64,000 nt of DNA, taken from NCBI GenBank assembly GCA_904066235.2, contig CAJFCV020000002.1, positions 8,866,001-8,930,000 on the forward strand, read 5' to 3'. Below, one piece after another: positions 10,894-20,992 of this stretch. The notes beneath the pieces were generated by a model. It saw only the letters and a program-made list of their open reading frames with translations, made no database searches and was not told where the DNA came from. The DNA is from Bursaphelenchus xylophilus (taxonomy: Eukaryota; Nematoda; Chromadorea; Rhabditida; Aphelenchoididae). The position numbers and the translations under genes are program-made. The stretch's first letter is position 1. Every line of letters begins with the position of its first letter.

Positions 10894-12724
10894 ATGATGA
10901 TATTGTTTTTGTTTGCGATTTTGATAGCCTTCGTGCATTGTGACATAAGGGACGACCACGAGATTAAGTCGTTGCCCGGGCTGACTGTCACTCCGAAGTT
11001 CAAACAATACGCCGGGTATCTGAATGTGTCGACCACAAGGAAATTGTCGTATTGGTAGGAAGAACTTGCAAGGAACAGAGATAATACAAGTTTGTTTCAC
11101 TTTAGGCTTGTTGAATCACAAAATAACACCGACAATGATCCACTGCTCTTGTGGTAAGGATGGCACGACAAGGCCTCTTTGTTGACCACATGTTCTGATA
11201 GTATATTTTTCTAGGTTAAATGGTGGTCCCGGTTGTTCGTCATTCTTCGGAACAATCGTTGAGAACGGACCATTCCGACTGGATCCTGGAGACGATGTTG
11301 AACTCGTCTTAAAAGAGAATCCTCACGCCTATAACACAGTAAGTCAGCTGCGTTTTCTCTAGCCCTTTTCCTTACAGTTTGCCAATGTTCTCTATTTGGA
11401 AAGTCCCGCAGGTGTTGGATTTTCCGTTAATGAGAATCCCGACTTTGCAAATGATGATAATACTGTAAGTCGGTCATACTATAGCATCAAGCCCAAAATT
11501 CGCCGTTTGCAGACAGCCATTGACAACCTGACATTCCTCAAGGCGTTCCTGGAAGTTCACACAAACTTCAAAGGAAGAGATTTCTATATTTCCGGCTTTA
11601 GCTATGCTGGAGCTTATGTTCCAACACTCGCGGAGAAGGTGCTTGAAGCGGGAGATTCCTTGGCATTGAAGTTGAAGGTAAATCGTATCCTTACAGCAAT
11701 GCACGTCAAACTGAGATAAGCTAAAACAGTCCAGTGAATGGATTGGCAATTTGCCAAAAAAAGACGCGAAAAAACGTTTTGTCGGGGAAGAAATGGGGAA
11801 TTTTTGGGGCGAGAGAGCATGTTTTTGCGTGTCTTTTTTCTCTCTTTCTCTGCGAAATCAAGACGAAGTGTAAAAAACCGATAGCGAAGGGTCTATTCCG
11901 GTCACCGGACTCCTCAGTTTGACGTGCAATGTTTCTTATACATAGTTAAACACGCAAAACAAAATTTTTTCAGGGTTTAGCGATGGGTAATGCCGTGACG
12001 AAGAACAAGTGGCTAGATAAGTTCTCCCTCCCGGCTTACGCTTTCCATGGCCTCAGAGGTTCTTTGGAACTTGGCGAATGGATGAAGAATTATTGCCCGA
12101 CAGGCTTTGATAACTATTGCGGAGATGAAATTGAAAATGCGCCTCATGTTAAAGACGATGGTGTTAACGAATACGATATTAGTCAAAAATGTGGAAGCGA
12201 CTTGGCCTGCGCTGGGAACGGAATGAACCATTACTTCAACCAGCCGGAGGTGAAAAAGGCGCTGCATTTTGATGACAAACCATGGGTATATTGCGGGTAA
12301 ATGATATATGTGAAATTTGGACTATAGAAATTTATTGTAGTAGTATCTCATACACTGAATTTTATGATATGGAACCAATTGTTCGTGGAATTTTGGACAA
12401 AAAGATCAAGGTTTTGTATTTTTATGGCAATCTGGGTAGGTCAAGGGGCATATGCCCAATTTTATGCGAGAATTCAAAAACATTCCAGACACCGTTTGCC
12501 CATTCATCGAGGGAGATCTGTTTACTCGAAAGATTGGTGAAGTGGGAGTGGAGGGTCATTGGTTTGTCGATGGGAATTATGCTGGCACAAAGACGGTCTA
12601 CCCAAACAACCTGATATTTACAACAATCGCTGGGGCTGGCCATCCAACGGCTTTGGGCAAACCAAAGCAGATGGCTAATGTTCTGCGGAAATTCATCAAC
12701 GATATCAGTGATTGGAATGAGTAA
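10894..12724 (+). CDS. Secreted serine carboxypeptidase, family S10 (copy D)
   Basis: Eight exons (10894-11054, 11106-11153, 11215-11338, 11378-11464, 11513-11677, 11974-12296, 12341-12435, 12489-12724) give 412 residues. The protein should remove C-terminal residues from peptides, in the secretory or lysosomal pathway or the gut lumen. Signal peptide: MMILFLFAILIAFVHC. The oxyanion-hole motif WLNGGPGCSS is present. Catalytic residues: Ser170 in SGFSYAG, Asp335 in DTVCPF (its codon is split by the last intron), His386 in GAGHPTALGKPKQ. The residue before the catalytic Ser is Phe instead of the usual Glu. The exon 7 acceptor could be after either of two TAGs (12340 or 12343), both in frame. 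A poly(A) signal AATAAA lies near 12770. Confidence 0.93.
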
Positions 12725-12923
12725 AAAGCTTTGAGAATCCTTGATGAGATAAACAATGTCTTCTATGCTGAATAAATCATCTTTCAAAAGGATCAAAAAG
12801 GCAATTTAAAATGTCGAATTGATGACATAGTCCGGTTATTCATTGATTGATTCATCATATAGAAAATGGAAAATTTGAAAAAAGCAATCGATTTTCTTAT
12901 AATCTATCGGGCGAAATTTTATA

Positions 12924-14983
12924 ATGAAGTCCTTTCTTTTTTGTATGGTGATTCTTACCTTTCTTGTATGCACTATAAATGCAAGCGTGAAGGAAGAGCA
13001 TCAAGTGAGGTACTTGAACTCCAATGACAAGTTTAACCACTATGCTGGCTACTTAAACGTGTCAGAGACTCGAAAACTGTCGTATTGGTAAGGTTGCAGC
13101 CTTATTTCAACGATCTACTGCGCTTGCAGGTTGTTCGAGTCACAGAATGCTCCGAAAACTGATCCGTTAATTCTGTGGTAGGTTATTGTAAAGCAGCAAT
13201 AAAATTTTGACCACGTTTCCATGAAATATCAGTGGAATCTCTGATTAAATTTTTAGGCTGCACGGAGGCCCTGGATGCTCTTCATTTTACGGCGCCGTAA
13301 TCGAAAATGGCCCATTGTTGCTTCCGCAGGGAGACGGAAAAGATCTTGTGTTCAAAGAGAACCCCCATGCCTATAATACGGTAAGAGATAAAGATGATCT
13401 TCTTACTTTGTTACAGTCGAATGGGGCTTTCCCATTTTGGCGCTTTGGAGGTTTTCTTGAAGCCATTCTCATTTTAGTTTGCAAATGTTTTGTACCTCGA
13501 AGGCCCGGCGTATACCGGATTCTCTATCAACAAAGAAGACAATTACACTCATAGTGACGACAAAGTGGGTTAATATAGAATGGAAAATGTACACGTAGTA
13601 ACCTCTATTTTCAGACAGCTGACGACAATTTTGAGTTTCTGAAGCGATTCCTTGTTGAATATCCGGAATACAAGTCTCGCGACTTTTACGTCGCCGGCAT
13701 CAGCTATGCTGGTTGTTACGTCCCATATTTAGCAAACAAAATTCTCGACGAGGAAGGTGCTTTGGATCTAAGCTTAAAAGTAGGCCAATATTACTCCTTT
13801 TCCATGCTTTTCCCAGGGAGTAATTCTTGGCAATGCGGTGACGAAGCGTGAATGGTGGGACAAATTTCAACTTCCATCCTTGGTCTTTAACGGAATTGAA
13901 AATCCAACCAGTTTAGCCAAATGGGAGAAAAAATACTGCCCTAAGGGTTTTGACTATTTCTGCGGGAAGGAATTGATGGGCAGCCCGAACACGTTTCTCG
14001 TCCGACCTCTGAATGCGTACGATTTAACGCAACCCTGCTATAGTGGAGGTGCTTGTGAGGGCGATTCAATGGATAGGTTTTTCAATCAGCCAAAAGTCAA
14101 GGAGGCTCTGCACATGGACGATGTTGACTGGGTTTATTGCGATCGGACATTGTAAGGTTTAATGAGAGAACTTGCAATTTTGAAAGGTTGGGATGCAACA
14201 GATGCAATACGAAATTAATCATATCATTTTTGTTTGCAGACAAATGGAGTTCAACCAAAACTGTGATGATCCAGAGCCTTATGTCCGCAGGATTTTGGAT
14301 GACGGCATAAAAGTGCTATACTTCTATGGAAGCACAGGTAAATACTATTCCCACTGCATTTAGACCTTCAACTTCAAAAAAGTTGATTCAGCCCAAAACG
14401 GAATCGAACCCGCACGGCATCGCCGCTCTTGATTTCCAGACTGTTGCACTAGCCACTCAGCCACGCTGCTCTCTTCCGGTGGAAGAGACCGACCGCACAT
14501 ATAAAGCGCGGCCGCGCTTTATATTTTTTTGCTTTTTTGCAACGCCTGCGCCTTTTGCTGACAAATTTAGGCAGTTTTTGAGCATTTTCAACCCTTAAAC
14601 CCAAAAATGGGCAGCTCTTTTCTATACATATATTCTTGATCAGCACAATTTTTCGGATTTTATGAGATGTGTCCCGTCGAAAAGTAATAGCCCCCATAAA
14701 AGTACTTTCCTTGTAAAACCAACTTCCAGATGCGATTTGCCCAACTTTCGAAGGAGAGTTCTTTACAAGGAAAATTGGGGGAATCAGAAGTAAAATTAGA
14801 ATGAACGTGTGGTACGTGGATGAGCAAGTTGCGGGGATCAAAACTACCTACCCCAATGGCCTGACCTATACAACGATTATCGGAGCTGGTCATGCGGCCG
14901 CGTTGGCCAAACCGAAGCAAGTGAAACGTGCCATTACCAAGTTTATCACATGCAACGATGATTGCGATTGGAGTAATGAGTAA
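12924..14983 (+). CDS. Secreted serine carboxypeptidase, family S10 (copy E)
   Basis: Exons 12924-13087, 13130-13177, 13257-13380, 13478-13564, 13615-13779, 13817-14151, 14240-14337 and 14730-14983 give 424 residues. The exon pattern is the same as in copy D. Signal peptide: MKSFLFCMVILTFLVCTINA. Motifs: WLHGGPGCSSFYG, Ser171 in AGISYAG (Ile where the family has Glu), Asp341 in DAICPTFEGEFF (codon split by the last intron), His395 in GAGHAAALAKPKQ. The usual SPAG before the loop reads GPAYTGFS here. The last exon is 18 bases longer than in D and F, adding six residues (IRSKIR region). Intron 7 is enlarged to 392 bp and carries a tRNA-like relic. Confidence 0.93.
14392..14488 (-). pseudogene. 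tRNA-Ser-like relic inside a carboxypeptidase intron
   Basis: On the minus strand TGGCTGAGTGGCTAGTGC resembles a tRNA A box and GGGTTCGATTCCG resembles a B box. They are about 50 bases apart with a long variable-arm-like segment, as in tRNA-Ser. The anticodon-loop position reads CTGGAAA, so the anticodon would be GGA. Acceptor, anticodon and T stems pair poorly, so it is unlikely to be a working tRNA. It could be a tRNA pseudogene or the head of a tRNA-derived SINE. Confidence 0.55.
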
Positions 14984-15163
14984 AACAACCATTTTTAATA
15001 AAAAACTATTGGATTAAAAGCTCGTAAGACTACAAAATAAAGAACTAATTTTACCTGAAGGCAAATAAAATATGAATCATACACAAACAAATGGTGGGAC
15101 AAACTTGGCCAACCTTTGAAATATTATAGTTGGGTTTTTCGAAAGCTACTAGAGTTCAAGGCG

Positions 15164-16836
15164 ATGATTATTTGCATTTTTCTAATAACTTTAGCTTGGG
15201 TTGCCAACGCTGAAATTAAAGATGCCCATAGGGTCACCTGTTTGCCGGGTTGGAATTTTAGGATCAACTTTGAGCATTACGCAGGCTACTTGAATGTCTC
15301 CAAGACTAGGAAATTGTCTTATTGGTAAGAAATTGATATGCATGCTTCCAAATATATTCCTTTTTTATCTTTAAATATGATCTACAGGCTCTTCGAATCT
15401 CAAAACAATCCAGCAAGAGATCCGTTAATTTTATGGTAAGACCTAAATTAAAAAAAAATGATTTTTTCGGAGCAGTTGTGCTTCATTGAAGTTTTAACTT
15501 ATATATTTAAAAGTACCAAACTAGCTGATTTTTATTCTCCTAGGCTTCACGGCGGTCCAGGATGCTCTTCCTTTTATGGAGCTGTAATGGAAAATGGACC
15601 GTTTCTTCTTCCTGTTGGAGATGGAGAGCGCCTTGAGTTTAGGAGAAATGATTACGCTTTTAATAAGGTATATCCTCCTCAATACATGTGTAAATAATTA
15701 TGTATTCTTCAGTTTGCCAATGTTCTTTATCTCGAAAGCCCGGCGGGCACTGGCTTTTCAATCAACAAAGACTCAAGCTACATTCATGATGATGACAAGG
15801 TAAGCAGCCAGTAAAGAGCTCTTCAAAAAAGAATCAATTATCTTTCAGACAGCCACTGACAATCTTCAATTCCTACAGCAATTTCTGATGGCTTACCCTG
15901 AATACAACGGCCGAGATTTTTACATTGCTGGAATCAGCTATGCTGGATGTTATGTGCCGTATCTCGCCAACAAAATAGCAGAACCATTTGGCCAATTCAG
16001 CCTCAAGTTAAAGGCAGGTTACTGCCTCTAATCTGACTCATTTTTTCAGGGAATTATCCTCGGAAATCCAGTGACATCTCTCTCTTTATGGGGTAAATTT
16101 CAACTTCCAACGCTGGTCTTCAACGGTCTGCAAAGCCGCGAAGTCTTGACAGACTGGGAGAAGAAATATTGCTCTAAAGGGTTTGCCGATTTTTGTGGAG
16201 AAGAGCTCGTCAACAGCCCTCAAATTGCCAACAAAACGGGGTTGAATTCATATGATGTGAGCCGGAAATGCTACAGTGGAAAGATTTGCGAGGGCGACTC
16301 AATGGTCAGATATTTTAATCAAAAAGGTGTAAAGAAGGCATTGCATGTCGAGAACAAGGAATGGATTCATTGTAATCAGTAAGAAATGAGGGTTATAAAA
16401 CAAAAATTTCATCAAATTTTACAGAAATCTGAACTACCAATACTGTACTGATACGGAGCAGCTTGTCCGACGGATTTTACAAAGAAATGTGAAAGCCTTG
16501 TACTACTACGGAACAACTGGTAAGTCTCAACGACTTTTCACTGACACATAACTGATGGTTTGACTGCCTCAAACATGGCGTTATAATAATTTCTTTGCAG
16601 ATCTCATTTGCTCCTTCTTCGAAGGTGACTTCTTTACAAGGAAAATCGGCAGAGTCGGCAGAACAATGGACTGGAACGTTGATGGAAACTACGCTGGGAC
16701 AAAAACTTCTTATAACAATAAACTGACGTATACAACGATTTATGGCGCTGGGCATTCCGCTGCATTGACCAGACCAAAACAAGTGATGAATGCGGTTTGG
16801 AAATTTGTGAATGATGTTGAAGATTGGAGTAGATAA
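15164..16836 (+). CDS. Secreted serine carboxypeptidase, family S10 (copy F)
   Basis: Exons 15164-15324, 15388-15435, 15544-15667, 15713-15799, 15849-16013, 16050-16378, 16425-16519 and 16601-16836 give 414 residues. I chose the ATG at 15164 over the in-frame ATG at 15116 because MIICIFLITLAWVANA is a clean signal peptide. Motifs: WLHGGPGCSSFYG, Ser170 in AGISYAG, Asp337 in DLICSFFEGDFF, His388 in GAGHSAALTRPKQ. Intron 5 only keeps frame and exon length if its donor is GC (AAG|GCAGGT at 16014). The GT four bases later would break the frame. This makes it a GC-AG intron, unlike the GT donor of the paralogues. Confidence 0.92.
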
Positions 16837-17580
16837 ATAATTGATAGTCAGAAAAAATCATTTTCCAAAAAATCAGGAGAAAAATGGCCAAGTGATTCAT
16901 TATTTGTAATTGTACAAAAAATCAGTATTAAGATTACAAAACAATACAATTTAATTGATTTTGGCCTCGACCATTTTCGATCATTTTCAACCAAAAAACA
17001 CTAGTTTTCGGGGTAAAAGGCCCTATTTTGTTAAAAAGGTCGTAGCGACCTCAGTTTGCACTTTAAAATGTTGCTATTTCATAGACAAAAATTAATGTCG
17101 CTTAAAAATATTTACATATTTCAAAAACGAAGTCTCTACGCCGCCTCCGCCGAAAGTTATAGCCTCCGACTTTCCTTCACGTTTCTTGAAAGACCCTGTA
17201 AAAATGGTCAGGACTTTTCGGTCACCCCACTTTCGGTCCCCGCCTTTACGGGCCCGCCTTTTGGGGTGGGAGACTTTTCGGTCCCCGTCCTTTCGGCTGG
17301 CGCCTTTCCGGTCCCTGGGCTTTTCGGGTGAGGACTTTTCGGGTGATAAGTAAAAAATTACCGTAAGGACGGGGACCGAAAAGTCTCTCACCCCAAAAGG
17401 CGAGCCCGAAAAGGCGCCACCCGAAACAGGGAGGACCGAAAAGTCAGTCTCCTGTAAAAATGCAAAGTGGTTGCCCACAAATGTGGGCCCACCATCTCAA
17501 TAAAATAAAGAAAGAATTGCTTTATCTTTATCGACCTTTTGAAAAAAGATTAACCATTTGATTAAACTTCATATAATGCT
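16837..17580. repeat. Intergenic repeats between convergent carboxypeptidases F and G
   Basis: About 17045-17200 is a second copy of the repeat in the intron of pepsin-like gene A. About 17212-17450 is a GC-rich palindrome: GACTTTTCGGTCCCCGTCCT on the left (about 17270) is matched by AGGACGGGGACCGAAAAGTC on the right (about 17367). The reading frames here (rich in F, S, V, P, G) come from the palindrome, not from a gene. Confidence 0.75.
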
Positions 17581-20197
17581 TTAGGCATCCCAATTATCGT
17601 CACCGCTAATGAACTTCTGAATGACGTTGGCGACTTGCTGAGGTTTGTGTTTCGCCGATGGATGGCCGGCCCCCAGAACCGTTGTGAACGTGATGTTGTT
17701 TGGATAGTGAGTCTTTGTCCCAGAGTAAACTCCGTTCACAAACCAATGAGTTAGTTCCCCATTTCCTCCAATTTTTCGAGCAAAGAAATCACCACTGATA
17801 AAGGGGACTCTGTTGTCTACAAAGAGCTTATTGTAACAGTGAGTGGCTTACCTGTAGTTCCGAAGTAGTAAAGGACTCTTATCTTGTGGGCCAAAAGATC
17901 TCGCACAAGCGCTTCTGCATCATCGCAAAGATTTTGAAAAAAGGTGTTCATCAGACTAGGAAATTAGGAAAATTAAAAAAAAATATAATATTTAGTTATT
18001 TAATTACAAAACATTAATGCAAGTTAACCCTTTTTAAGAAAGTCTAACCGGCTATTCTCCCTAGTCTTCACGCAACGGATAAGTTTGTTGAGAAACCCTG
18101 AGCAAAAGTACAAAGTCATCCATGTATCTAACAGGGGAAGTACCCCAAGTGCGACGCTCAGATTTTGATGAAACTTGGCACAAATTTAGAATAATTTTGC
18201 TAAAATATATGCGAAAATCCGAGCTCGCGCTTTGCAGAAACAATCGAGATTTTTAGATTGAAAGTCGACGAAAATTTAGGACTTTTTGTCGAATTTTGGC
18301 ACGAAAAGTTTCATGCTTACTTTATTTCTACCACAGAGAACAATGTTTCCACAAAAAATCAATTTTTTTCCGCTCGAAACTAGCGAAGTTATGGCCAAAA
18401 AGTGTTTTTCTCTCTGACCGCTTTCCACGTTTAGTTTACTCTCTCGGCGGCAAAGATCATTGCAAAGTGCAGCTCGCACTTTGCAGAAACAACCGAAATT
18501 TTTAGATCGAAAGTTGGCGAAATTAGACAATTTTTGCCGAACTTCGGCACGAAAGTTTTCACACCAATTTCTACCGTAAAGGGTAATGTTTCCACCAAAA
18601 AATTAATTTTTTCGAGCGAAACTAGCGAAGTTACGGCCAAAAACTTTTTTTCTCTTTCGCCGCTCTCCACGCTTAGTGTGTTCTCTCGGCGACAAAAATC
18701 GTTCAATATCTCGGCGGCGCCTGCAAAGCGCGAGCTAAAACTTTCAGGAATTGATATTTGGTCCGTTCCAGAGATGTGTGCAAAATTTAAAGAAAATTGA
18801 GCGTCGCACTTGGGGTACTTCCCCTGTAAGCCAAGGAAAAAATAATTACCTCTCATTGCAATGTGTCCAATGTTTGTGCTCAAAATGAAGAGCATCCTTC
18901 ACTTTGTGGTTGTTCAGGAAAGCTTGCATAAACGGCTCTTCGCAGTCCGGACCACATTGATCGGCAAAGTCGTAACGGTTTATGGGCACGTTCGCCGTAG
19001 GACTTTGCGCAACTTCTTTTCCGCAGAAATTTTCGAATCCCGTGGGGCAATACTCGTTTGTCCATTCGTTCAGCTTGTTCAGTCGTAATATTCCATAGAA
19101 CGCGGTATTTGGAATGCTCAGTTGATTGAGCCACTTCTGATCCGTAATTGCGTTCCCCATTGCAATTCCCTGAAATTAGCGGTGCTTTGTAAGACCTCTA
19201 TTACCTTCAAATTCAATTTTATCTCATCTTTGTGGTTGATAATAGTGTCAGCAAGATGTGGAACATAGCATCCGGCATAGCTGATCCCGGAAATGAAGAA
19301 ATCTCGGTTCTCGTATTCCGAATATGCCTTTAAAAACTCTTGCAAAAACTTCAGGTTATCGGTGGCTGTCTCGTTGTCGGTAAAGCTGAACTTGTCATCG
19401 TCGAGTCTTGAGAAACCAACACCGGCTGGGGCTTCCAAATACAGGACGTTGGCGAACTGAAAAGCGATGAGAAACAAGAGTTTTGCCTACTTTATTGTAG
19501 GCATGGGGGTTCTCGTACAAAACGCCGTCGGGTTTACCGGCAGTTGAAATTCGGAAAGGCCCGTTTTCCAGGAGAATTCCAGACAGTGACGAGCAGCCCG
19601 GCCCTCCATCCAGCCTGAAATTACATACAGTGAGGGACCAGATCCAGTGGAAAAAAAGGTACCATTTTGCATCCGGGAAGTATCAAAAATATGGCAAAAT
19701 GCTTCCTTTTCCAGGTGAAAAAACTTTGATTTCAAAAACGCGTCCAATCTTTCTGTATGGAAAAAGGGCGCGTCTTCAAAACAAAGTTTTTTTTCATTTG
19801 GAGAGGGAAGCATTTTGCCACATTTTTGATGCTTCCCGGATGCAGAATCGTACGTTTTTTGCCACTGGATCGGGTCCTTCACTGTAGTCAATAGTGACGC
19901 CAAAATAAAGACAAACATTGGGAAATCATGGAGTGGTGTTACAAGCAGAACCTACCATAACATTAACGGGTCCTTATTTGGATTCCCTTGTGACTCCAGA
20001 AGCCTAAATAAACTTCTTCATCTTCTTATAATCCCCTACCAATAAGCCAATTTTCTTGTTGGGGAAATGCTGAAATATCCAGCGTACTGCTTGAAACTCA
20101 GCGTTCCATTCAGTCCGGGCAGATCCTTGACTTCATGATCTTCCTTGATCCCAGCCGAAGCCAGAGAAACCAACGCAGCCAAAAACAAAACAATCAT
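17581..20197 (-). CDS. Secreted serine carboxypeptidase, family S10 (copy G)
   Basis: Seven exons (20197-20040, 20003-19956, 19614-19491, 19456-19205, 19169-18850, 17955-17852, 17816-17581) give 413 residues. Signal peptide: MIVLFLAALVSLASA. Motifs: WLDGGPGCSS, Ser169 in SGISYAG, Asp336 in DNRVPFISGDFF, His387 in GAGHPSAKHKPQQ. The Cys that follows the catalytic Asp in D, E and F is Val here. Exon 4 (252 bp) equals exons 4 plus 5 of the paralogues (87+165), so that intron is absent. Intron 2 holds a mariner-like MITE and intron 6 (894 bp) a PIF-like MITE. It lies on the opposite strand to D-F and converges on F. Confidence 0.93.
18132..18826. mobile_element. PIF/Harbinger-like MITE with internal duplication
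   Basis: The terminal inverted repeats begin CAGGGGAAGTACCCC and end GGGGTACTTCCCCTG, flanked by TAA on both sides. This copy is 695 bp against about 450 in its relatives. A block with CGAAACTAGCGAAGTTA and the TCTCTCGGCGGCAAA region occurs twice (about 18250-18470 and 18495-18710). It sits in intron 6 of carboxypeptidase G. Confidence 0.85.
19628..19884. mobile_element. Mariner-like MITE (CAGTG family), in intron 2 of carboxypeptidase G
   Basis: The sequence is an inverted repeat from CAGTGAGGGACC to GGTCCTTCACTG, with TA at each end. The inner halves mirror the blocks GGCAAAATGCTTCC and AAGTGAAAAAA/TTTTTTCACTT seen in nine other copies in this window. No coding capacity. Confidence 0.88.
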
Positions 20198-20992
20198 TTT
20201 GACATCGCTGAAGAGAATTGGCCCTTTTTGAGGAGACGATTGAGGTCAAGATTAATTAAACTGTATTGTTTTGTAATAATGATTCTGTTGTTTGTACGAT
20301 TACAAATCATTAGTCATTTGCGGTTTCTGTATGGATTTTGCAGTCATATAAAGTTCTACTTAATCGCATTGTTCCTATCTTTTTTACACCAAAATGCAAA
20401 CTGCTCAACACAGAGGTTTCGGGAGCAGAACATCTTTCTGCAAAATATAGGGAGAAAGTTTGCCAATATTACTCGAAAATTCATTAATAATGAGGCTAGT
20501 TGGCATGTGTAATATAATTAATGCAAAAATAATGTAAATTAAAGCTTCAAGACATATGTATTCACTCTAATCAGCGTATTTTACCTTCACAAACCCTTTC
20601 AATTACAAATTGTGGGCTGCGCAAGGAATCATTTTTGGCCTCAGCACGAAATGCCTGAGAAATCAGGGACATTGAAAATAATTTGGAAATTCATTTTTTC
20701 TCGAAGTCTTTTGTGCTGATGGTGCGTAAGACCATATTGAAATCCTGTTTTGAAATGTTTTTGTCATTCAGATTACTCTTTTAGCTTACTCTTGACATCA
20801 GACTTCTCTTTAGATATGTTTTTTACGAATTTTTATGAGTTTTACAGGGAACTTGATGAATTTGAGGTTAACCTTGTAATTCTAAAGCTGTTTTCCTTCT
20901 TTGTTTGTTGGTCGTTCCTTCCGCACTTTAAGGTTTCTATACTTATCGAGATATTTGAAGTATACGTAGCTCATGTACAATATATTTTTTAG
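20198..20992. other. Spacer upstream of SGT and carboxypeptidase G
   Basis: These 795 bp lie between two divergent genes. They are AT-rich, contain no supported gene and end in TATTTTTTAG directly before the SGT start codon, which fits an outron with a trans-splice acceptor. Confidence 0.45.
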
